From Spirosoma foliorum (GTDB lineage Bacteria > Bacteroidota > Bacteroidia > Cytophagales > Spirosomataceae), in NCBI RefSeq assembly GCF_014117325.1, contig NZ_CP059732.1, positions 2,803,001 to 2,867,000 on the forward strand: a DNA stretch of 64,000 nt, given 5' to 3'. Both the position numbers and the translations under genes were made by a program. This document shows, piece after piece, positions 27,067 through 34,612 of the stretch (position 1 is the stretch's first letter; every line of letters starts with the position of its first letter). The notes under the pieces were generated by a model. It was not told the DNA's origin. It ran no database searches and saw only the letters and a program-made list of their open reading frames with translations.

Positions 27067-27152
27067 AGAGCGAGAGAATGAATGAGAGAAAGAGCGAAAA
27101 TCAGGCGCCAACCACTCATTCACTCTTTCGCCCATTCACTCATTCGCTCTTT
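27065..27152. repeat. inverted repeat of GAGCGAAAGAGTGAATGA words before an ATG
   Basis: A purine-rich arm from 27065 (AAAGAGCGAGAGAATGAATG) and a pyrimidine arm ending at 27152 (CATTCACTCATTCGCTCTTT) fill the gap. The stop codon of the ATPase lies at the first base of the unit and ATG 27157 starts four bases after it. The unit at 28403-28486 uses the same words. Confidence 0.75.
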
Positions 27153-27156
27153 AATT

Positions 27157-28404
27157 ATGTTAGCCAACTACATCAAAATCGCCTGGAAGGTGTTGCTTCG
27201 GCATCCGTTCTTCACCTTTATTACCCTTTTCGGCATTAGCCTGACACTGACTGTGTTGATGGTGCTGACCTCGTTTCTGGATCACTTGATTGGCAGTCAT
27301 TATCCTGAAACGAAGCGGGATCGATCGCTCTACATCATGACCATGGAGCAACGGGATTCCAGTATGACATCCCGCAGTTCGGGACCTATGAGTTTTAAGT
27401 TTCTGACGGAACATGCCAAGTCACTGAAAACGCCGGAGCGGGTTGCCATCAGTACACTGATCAATAGTTCGAACGCCTATGTAGGCTCGCAGAAAATCAA
27501 ACTCAATACCAAATTTACCGATGCCGATTTCTGGCGAGTCGCCGACTTTGAATTTCTGGAAGGTAAGCCCTACAATGAACAGAATATGGCCAATGGCGAC
27601 AACGTGGCCGTCATTACCGATGATTTTAAAAAGCACTATTTTGGCAATGTTACCGAGCCCGTTGTTGGTAAGACTGTTGAAATCGAAAACATTCATTACA
27701 AGATAATTGGCGTCGTAAAGGCCAGTCCCGTTACCCGCCCGTTTACCTATGCCGATGTTTTCTTTCCGTATACATCTCCCAAAAGCAATTACCAGAACAC
27801 CAGTATGCGGGGTGGCTATGTGGCAATGATCCTGGCTAAGGATAAATCGGATTTTAAAGCCATTCAGGATGAGTTTCAGGGGCACATTAATCGCATTCCG
27901 TTACCCGGTATTCAGGACGGATTTAAGTATGCCACATTGAATGTGAAGAGCGAGCCCTATTTGCAGAATTTTCTGGGCAGTATTCTGGACGGTAATCCGG
28001 GCATAAAGGCTATCTTTTTTGGGGTAATTGGGTTTGTGCTGTTTATGCTGATGGGCCTTCCGGCCATCAATCTGGTAAACATCAATGTCAGTCGCATTAT
28101 GGAAAGAGCCTCCGAAATCGGTATCCGAAAGGCATTTGGTGCACCTGTACGAACGCTGGTCTGGCAGTTTATTATCGAGAACGTCTTCATTACGTTCATT
28201 GGCGGGGCCATCGCTTTAGTCCTGACACTGATTGTTATTCATCTGATCAACACCAGTGGCATGATCGCCTACGCCGACCTGACCATCAACCTGAGTGTGT
28301 TCCTGATCAGCCTCCTGGTATGCCTGATTTTCGGGCTTTTATCAGGCGTACTACCCGCTCTCCGCATGTCGAAACTAAGCATTGCTGAAGCGCTCAAATC
28401 TTAA
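27157..28404 (+). CDS. ABC transporter permease (FtsX/MacB type)
   Basis: This is a 415-residue inner-membrane permease with one N-terminal helix (PFFTFITLFGISLTLTVLMVL), a periplasmic MacB_PCD domain at about 45-270 and three C-terminal FtsX helices. The motif GIRKAFGA lies in the cytoplasmic loop. ATG 27157 is preferred, because an upstream in-frame ATG at 27082 would only read through the inverted repeat. It is half the length of the permeases at 958 and 3740 and probably dimerises with the next permease. Confidence 0.93.
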   Translation: MLANYIKIAWKVLLRHPFFTFITLFGISLTLTVLMVLTSFLDHLIGSHYPETKRDRSLYIMTMEQRDSSMTSRSSGPMSFKFLTEHAKSLKTPERVAISTLINSSNAYVGSQKIKLNTKFTDADFWRVADFEFLEGKPYNEQNMANGDNVAVITDDFKKHYFGNVTEPVVGKTVEIENIHYKIIGVVKASPVTRPFTYADVFFPYTSPKSNYQNTSMRGGYVAMILAKDKSDFKAIQDEFQGHINRIPLPGIQDGFKYATLNVKSEPYLQNFLGSILDGNPGIKAIFFGVIGFVLFMLMGLPAINLVNINVSRIMERASEIGIRKAFGAPVRTLVWQFIIENVFITFIGGAIALVLTLIVIHLINTSGMIAYADLTINLSVFLISLLVCLIFGLLSGVLPALRMSKLSIAEALKS

Positions 28405-28486
28405 AGAGCGAAAGAGTGAATGAGTGAAAGAGCGAAAAGGCTGGATCACTTGGCCACTCTTTCGCTCATTCACTCTTTCACTCTTT
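28403..28486. repeat. inverted repeat of GAGCGAAAGAGTGAATGA words before an ATG
   Basis: The arms 28403-28435 and 28454-28486 match at about 30 of 33 positions. The first arm begins in the stop codon of the upstream permease and ATG 28491 starts four bases after the second arm. It is a close sequence relative of 27065-27152. Confidence 0.8.
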
Positions 28487-28490
28487 AATT

Positions 28491-29645
28491 ATGATCTCTC
28501 ACCTGTTTAAATTAATCTGGAATAAGAAGAAGACGCATGCTTTATTGATTGTCGAAATCTGGGCGTCGTTTATGGTCCTTTTCGGGCTGGCCACATTGAT
28601 CGTTGTGAATGTGGGCAACTATCGGGAGCCGTTAGGCTTTCACTACGATAACGTTTGGGCCATCAGCCTGAAGGCAAACCAGGACACGACGGGAATTGCC
28701 GAAAAATTACAACGGGTTCAACAGCGTCTGAGGGCGTACCCTGAAGTAGAGTCGGTTTCCCGAATGGGCAGTAATTTCCCGTTTTCGGCCAATCAAACCA
28801 ATAACGGCATTGAGTACAACAAGCATAAGGTACTAGCTGAATCGTACACAACTGATGAGAATTATGCCAAAGCACTCGACATTCCCGTAGTCGCTGGTCG
28901 TTGGTATCGGAACGCTGATAGTGTCGGGAAATTCACACCGGTAGTCATCAATCGAAAGGCGAAAGAAGCGTTGTTTGGCGACGAAAATCCACTGGGAAAG
29001 ATCATCAGTGAGCGGTTTCGGGTTGTTGGCGTGATCGACAACTTCAAAGCAAAAGGGGAATTTATGTCGAATAAACCAACTCTCTTTGAGTTGGCAAAAG
29101 TTGATGCGACCTGGATTGATACGATGATAATTAAAGTGAAGCCCGGCACCGACGCGGTGTTTGAAGCTAAAATTGTGAAAGACGTTGCGTCGATGATGAC
29201 GGGCTGGAGCGTTGAAGTCGACTACCTGACCGATTCGCGCAAAAATCAGCATAACCTGGTGCTGGTTCCCATTATCATTGCGCTGATTGTAAGTAGCTTT
29301 TTGCTGATCAACGTGGCGCTCGGCTTATTTGGGGTCCTGAACCTGAGCATTGCCAAACGCCGGGGAGAGATTGGTCTACGTCGGGCATTAGGAGCTACTG
29401 GGAACGGAATTTCTACCCAATTTATCAGCGAAATCTGGGTACTGGCTACCTTTGCCATGCTGATCGGGCTTCTGTTTGCGGCTCAATTTCCGTTGCTGAA
29501 TGTATTCGACTTGTCGTCAGGCGTTTATGTTACGGCTATTCTGATTGCCGTGGCGATCATCTACGGCATCGTCACCCTCTGCGCCCTATTCCCCAGCCGA
29601 CAAGCCGCCATGATTCAACCGGCGGTAGCGTTGCATGAGGAGTAA
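28491..29645 (+). CDS. ABC transporter permease (FtsX/MacB type)
   Basis: This 384-residue permease has an N-terminal helix (HALLIVEIWASFMVLFGLATLIVV), a MacB_PCD-like periplasmic part and C-terminal FtsX helices (LVPIIIALIVSSFLLINVALGLFG; the last near LIAVAIIYGIVTLCALFPS). The cytoplasmic loop motif is GEIGLRRALGA. It is the second transmembrane subunit of the pump with 27157 and the ATPase at 26404. It ends PAVALHEE, unlike the SLRSE ending of the 1-6388 permeases. Confidence 0.93.
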   Translation: MISHLFKLIWNKKKTHALLIVEIWASFMVLFGLATLIVVNVGNYREPLGFHYDNVWAISLKANQDTTGIAEKLQRVQQRLRAYPEVESVSRMGSNFPFSANQTNNGIEYNKHKVLAESYTTDENYAKALDIPVVAGRWYRNADSVGKFTPVVINRKAKEALFGDENPLGKIISERFRVVGVIDNFKAKGEFMSNKPTLFELAKVDATWIDTMIIKVKPGTDAVFEAKIVKDVASMMTGWSVEVDYLTDSRKNQHNLVLVPIIIALIVSSFLLINVALGLFGVLNLSIAKRRGEIGLRRALGATGNGISTQFISEIWVLATFAMLIGLLFAAQFPLLNVFDLSSGVYVTAILIAVAIIYGIVTLCALFPSRQAAMIQPAVALHEE

Positions 29646-29649
29646 GATT

Positions 29650-29745
29650 AATGGATAATGAATAATGTAAAATGGATAACGAATGATGAAAATGAATAAT
29701 AGACTGCTCTCCGCCATTATCCATTGTTCATTTTAAATTATTCAT
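29650..29745. repeat. AT-rich inverted repeat before the response regulator
   Basis: AATGGATAATGAATAATG-type words (29650-29700) are followed by CATTATCCATTGTTCATTTT-type words (29714-29745). Pairing is imperfect, but the same word family is used at 853, 3654 and 44364. ATG 29754 follows eight bases later. Confidence 0.6.
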
Positions 29746-29753
29746 TAAAAAGT

Positions 29754-31127
29754 ATGCTCCTCATCATCGACGACGATATTGCTATTCAGACTTCACTTTC
29801 CTTGTTGTTTCGGAAAGAAGGATTCACCGTGCGACTGGCCGATGGGCCGTTTGAAGCCTTTGAAGTTCTGAATGAAGAAGTGCCGGAATTGATACTGCTG
29901 GATATGAATTTCTCGGTCGATACCTCTGGCGATGATGGCCTTCGGTTACTGCGCCGGATTCGGGAGCGGCTGCCTAACGTGCCGGTAATTCTGATTACCG
30001 GCTGGGGAAGTATCGACCTGGCGGTAGAAGGCATGAAGTCGGGAGCGAAAGATTTCATTACCAAACCCTGGCAGAATGACCACCTGCTGCAATCGGTTCG
30101 GACGGCGCTGAATCTGGCCCAGTCTGTAGCCGCATCGCCCAATCGACGAAAGCTTGATCAGCAGTTCCGGTTCGATAATATCGTTGGGGAGGACCCGAAT
30201 TTACTGGATATTCTGACCACCATCGGGCGTGTGGCCCCAACCGACGCGCCTGTACTGATTACGGGTGAAAGTGGTACGGGGAAAGAACTCATTGCTGAGG
30301 CCATTCACCAAAATAGTCGCCGGAAACGCCACCCATTCGTGAAAGTCAATTTGGGCGGTATATCATCCACTTTGTTTGAGAGTGAACTGTTTGGCCATGT
30401 ACGCGGGGCATTTACGGATGCCAAAACCGATCGGATAGGACGCTTTGAACTGGCCAACAAAGGCTCCATTTTTCTGGACGAAATTGGCGACCTTGACCCT
30501 GCCAGCCAGGTTAAGCTGTTGCGTGTTTTACAGGATCGGACGTTTGAGCCACTCGGAAGCAGCAAATCCCGAACGGTTGATGTACGGGTCATTTGTGCCA
30601 CCAACCGCAATCTGGAAGAGATGGTCAGTAAAGGTCAGTTTCGGGAAGATTTGTTTTATCGAATCAACCTCATTACGGTTCGGCTGCCTGCCTTGCGGGA
30701 GCGGCCTGGGGATATCCCGTTGCTGGTCAATTACTTTGTCGACAACTTAAAAACCATTTACAATCGCCCAGACTTGCGAGTGGGTGCCGTGGCGCAGAAG
30801 TGGTTGAAAAACCTGGCTTTGCCGGGTAATATCCGTCAGTTAAAGAATGTGGTTGAGCGAACCGTTCTACTCTCAGCCAACGACGAGTTACAGGTTGAGG
30901 ACTTTGAGCGCAACCTGACCTCCGCGCCTAACCCAATGCCCTCTTCCCAAACCTCTTTGCCACAAATAGGCACGATGACGCTGGAAGAGATGGAATACCA
31001 GATGATTCACCGGGCAATGGCTTTTCATCAGAATCGGGTTGCCAAAGTAGCCAGGGCATTAGGCATCACCCGTTTTGCACTCTACCGTCGATTAGAGAAA
31101 TTTGGAATTCCGTATGCGGAAGAGTAG
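29754..31127 (+). CDS. NtrC-type sigma-54-dependent response regulator
   Basis: This is a 457-residue activator. The receiver is at 1-125 (IIDDDI; phospho-acceptor in LILLDMNFS; TGWGS; KPW). The AAA+ domain is at about 145-375 with Walker A GESGTGKE, a loop reading GAFTDA where GAFTGA is usual, and Walker B GSIFLDEIGD. A Fis-type HTH closes the protein (ARALGITRFALYRRL). It activates RNA polymerase carrying RpoN. It lies at the end of the efflux gene series, whose first gene has a -24/-12-like promoter, so self-regulation of the operon is likely. Confidence 0.95.
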   Translation: MLLIIDDDIAIQTSLSLLFRKEGFTVRLADGPFEAFEVLNEEVPELILLDMNFSVDTSGDDGLRLLRRIRERLPNVPVILITGWGSIDLAVEGMKSGAKDFITKPWQNDHLLQSVRTALNLAQSVAASPNRRKLDQQFRFDNIVGEDPNLLDILTTIGRVAPTDAPVLITGESGTGKELIAEAIHQNSRRKRHPFVKVNLGGISSTLFESELFGHVRGAFTDAKTDRIGRFELANKGSIFLDEIGDLDPASQVKLLRVLQDRTFEPLGSSKSRTVDVRVICATNRNLEEMVSKGQFREDLFYRINLITVRLPALRERPGDIPLLVNYFVDNLKTIYNRPDLRVGAVAQKWLKNLALPGNIRQLKNVVERTVLLSANDELQVEDFERNLTSAPNPMPSSQTSLPQIGTMTLEEMEYQMIHRAMAFHQNRVAKVARALGITRFALYRRLEKFGIPYAEE

Positions 31128-31230
31128 CCTGGACGGCCACGTCCGGGTAAACGCTCACAGGATGCACTGCTTGCAAAAGTGAGCTAAGTGCAAATCTCAC
31201 AAATTCACCCGGACGTGGCCGTCCAGGCTA
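31125..31230. repeat. inverted repeat, TAGCCTGGACG family, copy 1
   Basis: The arms 31125-31151 and 31204-31230 match at about 25 of 27 positions (CTGGACGGCCACGTCCGGG). The regulator's TAG stop codon is the first three bases of the unit, and the kinase ATG at 31235 follows four bases after it. A related unit lies at 44701-44780. Confidence 0.85.
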
Positions 31231-31234
31231 CCTG

Positions 31235-32515
31235 ATGAAGCTAACCTTTCGTACCCGATACTTAGTTTACATTATCGCTATTCACATAGCGATGGCTGGT
31301 TTGTTGTTTTTGGCTTTACGGGAGAATAAACTTGTTTTTATCGCTAGCGAAGCTGGGTTACTGATTTCGATTATCATGGCCATCAGCATTTATCGGGCGT
31401 TTCAGCAACCGTCAGAATTCATAGCGTCGGGTATCGAAGCCATTCGGGATAAGGACTTTACGGTCAAATTTGTGCCGACGGGAAATCAGGAAGTAGACGA
31501 ATTGATAACGGTTTATAACCTGATGATCGATCAACTTCGGCAGGAGCGGACCCGACAGGTTGAGCAGCAGTTTTTTCTGGAAAAACTCATCGAAGCAGCG
31601 CCCATTGCGATCCTGATTTTTGATTTCGATGGGAATGTGGCGTCGGTTAACCCTAGAGCCAGTCAGCTGTTGACCATAAAACCCGGTGATGTTGTAGGGA
31701 AACAACTGGCGGAGCTTGGGTTTTCGTTGCTCGCCCAGATTGCTGATCTGGCCGATGGGGAATCCCGGATTATGAAACCCAATGGGCTCGAAACCTACAA
31801 GGTGTTGCGATCGAATTTCATGGATCGGGGTTTCCGACGTTCGTTTCTGATCATTGAAGAACTTACTCCCGAGATTCTAGCCAGCGAAAAGAAAGCCTAT
31901 AGCAAGGTAATTCGGATGATGGCACACGAGGTGAATAATTCCATCGGAGCCGTCAATTCCATTCTCGACGTTAGCAAAACCTATGTAAATGACCCCGATG
32001 TTCAGCATGCCGTGGGTATCGCCATCGAGCGCAACAACCGACTAAATCGCTTTATGCGTCGGTTTGCCGATGTGGTACGATTACCTCAACCTCAAAAACG
32101 GGCTGTCGACATTAGTGAAATTGCTCAAAGTGTCGTTCGATTGATGCAGCCGCAGGCCGAACTGCGCGGAGTTAGTCTGCAACTTGCCACGAAGGAGATT
32201 AACGTTCAGGTAGTTGACGTTGAGCAGATGGAGCAGGTGCTAGTCAATATCGTCAAAAATGCCCTCGAAGCCTGCGAATCGGGTCAGCGCGTGGAGATCA
32301 TCAGCACTGCTCGCCATCTGATTATCCGCGACAATGGAGCGCCGATTCTGCATGACATTGAAGCCAATCTGTTCAACCCATTTTACAGCACCAAACCTGA
32401 AGGTCAGGGCATTGGCCTAACGCTCACCCGAGAAATTCTCCTCAATCACCAATTTCCCTTTTCGCTCAAAACCAACGAAGACGGCTGGACCGAATTCTTA
32501 ATTGAGTTTTCGTGA
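31235..32515 (+). CDS. sensor histidine kinase (NtrY/AtoS-like)
   Basis: This is a 426-residue membrane kinase. Two N-terminal helices (residues about 8-50) with almost no periplasmic loop are followed by a HAMP-like region (FTVKFVPTGNQEVDELI), a PAS domain (APIAILIFDFDGNVASVNPRA), the H-box MMAHEVNNSIGAV, N-box VNIVKNALEA and G-box GQGIGLTLTRE. It directly follows the NtrC-type regulator and should phosphorylate it. With so small an outer loop, it may sense the membrane or an internal signal. Confidence 0.93.
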   Translation: MKLTFRTRYLVYIIAIHIAMAGLLFLALRENKLVFIASEAGLLISIIMAISIYRAFQQPSEFIASGIEAIRDKDFTVKFVPTGNQEVDELITVYNLMIDQLRQERTRQVEQQFFLEKLIEAAPIAILIFDFDGNVASVNPRASQLLTIKPGDVVGKQLAELGFSLLAQIADLADGESRIMKPNGLETYKVLRSNFMDRGFRRSFLIIEELTPEILASEKKAYSKVIRMMAHEVNNSIGAVNSILDVSKTYVNDPDVQHAVGIAIERNNRLNRFMRRFADVVRLPQPQKRAVDISEIAQSVVRLMQPQAELRGVSLQLATKEINVQVVDVEQMEQVLVNIVKNALEACESGQRVEIISTARHLIIRDNGAPILHDIEANLFNPFYSTKPEGQGIGLTLTREILLNHQFPFSLKTNEDGWTEFLIEFS

Positions 32516-32517
32516 CG

Positions 32518-32675
32518 ATGATGGCGCGAGGCCGGGCCACGTTGGCTCTGGCCTCGTGTCTACTATTCATCAGCCTCTGGCTGAGTTATCAACTGTATCT
32601 TTGTGATACTGGCCAGAGGCCGGAGAATAATAGACACAAGGCCAGAGCCAACGTGGCCCGGCCTTGCGCCATCAT
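32518..32675. repeat. long composite inverted repeat, 64-bp arms
   Basis: The arms 32518-32581 and 32612-32675 match at about 58 of 64 positions. The outer part is ATGATGGCGC...GGCCGGGCCACGTTGGC and the inner part ends in GCCTCTGGC, the core shared with 13632-13742. The 30-base loop contains TATCTTTG (32596-32603), which fits the Bacteroidota -7 box TAnnTTTG. It begins two bases after the kinase stop codon. Confidence 0.9.
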
Positions 32676-32730
32676 GCCATCTATGATCAGGTTTTAACCG
32701 TACATAGTCAGTAAACAGTGATTTTTTTCA

Positions 32731-33555
32731 ATGATGAATGCACGAATTGAACAGATTAAAAAAGGAATTGAACCTTTGCGGCAAGAGATTATAAACCACA
32801 AGGTATATGCTGAAATACAGACTATTGAGGACGTGAAAGTCTTTATGCAATACCATGTGTTTGCCGTTTGGGACTTCATGTCGTTACTCAAGGCGCTACA
32901 GCTTAAATTGACCTGTACGTCGGTTCCCTGGTTCCCAAAGGGTTCGGCGGAGACTCGCTATTTGATCAATGAAATCGTAGCTGGGGAAGAATCGGATGTG
33001 GATGGGGAGGGAATTCGGAAAAGCCACTTCGAGCTGTATCTGGATGCCATGCAGCAATGCGGAGCCGATACGTCGGCCATTGAAACATTTGTAGCCGTGC
33101 TACAGGAAACGGGCGATTTCAATCAGGCGTTTACGGTCTCAGCGACTCCTGAAGCCGTCAAAGACTTTGTCGAGTTTACATTCGATGTGATTTCCAGTGA
33201 TCGGGAACATCGGCAATCGGCGGTATTTACGTTTGGGCGTGAAGACCTGATTCCCGGTATGTTCATTTCGATCATCAACGATTTGCACAAGAAATTCCCC
33301 GACAGCCTATCGATCTTCAAATATTATCTCGAACGCCACATTGAAGTAGATGGCGATCACCATAGCCAGCTTGCCTTGCAAATGACCTCGAACTTGTGCG
33401 GGGATAACGAACAAAACTGGCTGGAAGCTGAACAAGCCATTCGGCAGGCTCTGCAGAAACGCATCGATCTCTGGGATGGTGTGTATGATGCGATCATGCA
33501 GATGCGAAAGAGTAGTAGTCAAAAACAGGAAGCAGAAGTGATTGACTTGGTTTAA
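32731..33555 (+). CDS. DUF3050 domain protein
   Basis: This is a 274-residue, mostly helical, cytoplasmic protein. The segments HKVYAEIQTIEDVKVFMQYHVFAVWDFMSLLK near residue 22 and DGDHHSQLALQM near residue 207 are characteristic of DUF3050, which has a haem-oxygenase/TENA-like helical fold. Conserved histidines suggest metal or cofactor binding, but the function is unknown. ATG 32731 is followed by a second ATG at 32734. A loop of the preceding inverted repeat contains a possible promoter. Confidence 0.85.
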   Translation: MMNARIEQIKKGIEPLRQEIINHKVYAEIQTIEDVKVFMQYHVFAVWDFMSLLKALQLKLTCTSVPWFPKGSAETRYLINEIVAGEESDVDGEGIRKSHFELYLDAMQQCGADTSAIETFVAVLQETGDFNQAFTVSATPEAVKDFVEFTFDVISSDREHRQSAVFTFGREDLIPGMFISIINDLHKKFPDSLSIFKYYLERHIEVDGDHHSQLALQMTSNLCGDNEQNWLEAEQAIRQALQKRIDLWDGVYDAIMQMRKSSSQKQEAEVIDLV

Positions 33556-33619
33556 TCGTCAACTAACGCAGTCAGTTAAGCTCAATAAACGTAGAGCGAT
33601 CCTAGAGTGACCTAATTTG

Positions 33620-33662
33620 TCCGCTACGTCTACTTGTGAAAGGTAGATGTAGCGGATTTTTT
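33620..33662 (+). terminator. intrinsic terminator
   Basis: TCCGCTACGTCTAC (33620-33633) pairs with GTAGATGTAGCGGA (33643-33656) apart from one mismatch, followed by TTTTTT. It is placed 64 bases after the DUF3050 stop codon. Confidence 0.75.
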
Positions 33663-33733
33663 GTGGACTAAAGGAGTATATTTTTAAATGGTTGTTTCTT
33701 GATGAGGAAACTTTTAGCTTTGGAGAAATAAGT

Positions 33734-34069
33734 ATGGACGAAAAATTTGTTGTTGAGTTATTGCCAGATGCAGTTGATTTTTTGGAAAACCTTGATGATA
33801 AAGCGCGGGAGAAAATCTATTACAACATCAGAAAAGCCCAGCATATTAATGATAATGAGCTCTTCAAAAAACTAAACGACCATATATGGGAGTTCAGAAC
33901 TTTATACCAAGGTAAAGCTTATCGGCTTTTTGCGTTTTGGGATAAGACTGGCAATGTAGATACGTTAGTTTTGGCCACGCATGGAATACTAAAAAAGACA
34001 AACAAGACGCCATCGAAAGAAATTGAAAAAGCCGAAAATATCCGAAGACAATATTTGAACGAAAAATAA
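33734..34069 (+). CDS. higB: HigB/RelE-family toxin
   Basis: This is a 111-residue protein of the phage-derived Gp49-like (DUF891) RelE superfamily. Helix KAREKIYYNIRKAQ, strand HIWEFRTLYQGKAYRLFAFWDK and a later LATHGILKKTNKTPSKEIEKAE are typical of this group. It should be a ribosome-dependent mRNA endonuclease. The ATG at 33734 gives the common length, and an in-frame start at 33692 adds an uncharacteristic tail. It overlaps the antitoxin by one base (TAATG). The local DNA is more AT-rich than the flanks, which suggests acquisition. Confidence 0.88.
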   Translation: MDEKFVVELLPDAVDFLENLDDKAREKIYYNIRKAQHINDNELFKKLNDHIWEFRTLYQGKAYRLFAFWDKTGNVDTLVLATHGILKKTNKTPSKEIEKAENIRRQYLNEK

Positions 34070-34401
34070 TGAAAGACACAAAAAAAAAGCTAAAGACGGT
34101 GTCGCTTGACACAATGATTGATAAACACATCGGTAAAGTCGGTTCGGAACGGCGCGATGCTTTTGAGCATGAATTGAAAATTGAATTAGTTGGGAATGCC
34201 ATTAGACAGGCAAGAAAAGAGCGTCATTTAACACAAGAGCAACTGGGTGAGTTGGTTGGCGTTCAGAAAGCACAGATATCGAAATTAGAAAACAGCGTAA
34301 CGAACGCCCGGTTTGAAACAATTCTAAAAGTGTTTTCTGCTTTGGGGGCAAAAGTGAATTTTAATGTGGAGTTGGATGATAAGCAAATGACTCTTTCCTG
34401 A
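34069..34401 (+). CDS. higA: HigA-family antitoxin with XRE-type HTH
   Basis: This is a 110-residue protein. The N-terminal basic helical region of about 45 residues precedes an XRE HTH (HLTQEQLGELVGVQKAQISKLE, residues about 54-75), followed by a short dimer segment (TILKVFSALGAKV). It is translationally coupled to the toxin at 34069. It should neutralise HigB and repress the shared promoter. Toxin-first order is usual for this family. The frame stays open for another 49 codons after its stop. Confidence 0.9.
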   Translation: MKDTKKKLKTVSLDTMIDKHIGKVGSERRDAFEHELKIELVGNAIRQARKERHLTQEQLGELVGVQKAQISKLENSVTNARFETILKVFSALGAKVNFNVELDDKQMTLS

Positions 34402-34551
34402 ATAGGTCAGCTGCCAGCACTGGGAATCGTAAAGATCATCTGCGATCATGTAGAGCCGTTAAAACCGTATGGCTTTCTGATCGGTAGAGTTGGGTCAAAG
34501 AAAGAGTATAGCCTTAGCGATAAGCTGAAAAAGGTTTTTGAGAGGAAGTGA
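34402..34551 (+). pseudogene. possible gene remnant in the antitoxin frame
   Basis: Directly after the antitoxin stop, the same frame stays open for 49 codons to a TGA at 34549 and reads GQLPALGIVKIICDHVEPLKP, then KKEYSLSDKLKKVFERK at the end. Composition is protein-like, but there is no start codon of its own near its beginning. It may be the 3' end of a lost gene joined to the antitoxin. I do not recognise the family. Confidence 0.3.
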
Positions 34552-34612
34552 AGGCGCTTGGTTCATTCGTGCTTATCTTACAGTTGCGAATGCAACCGCT
34601 AAAAATCTTCCT

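Noticed and set aside
32512..32697. 61-codon plus-strand frame after the kinase
   Set aside because: It is only a translation of the 32518-32675 inverted repeat.
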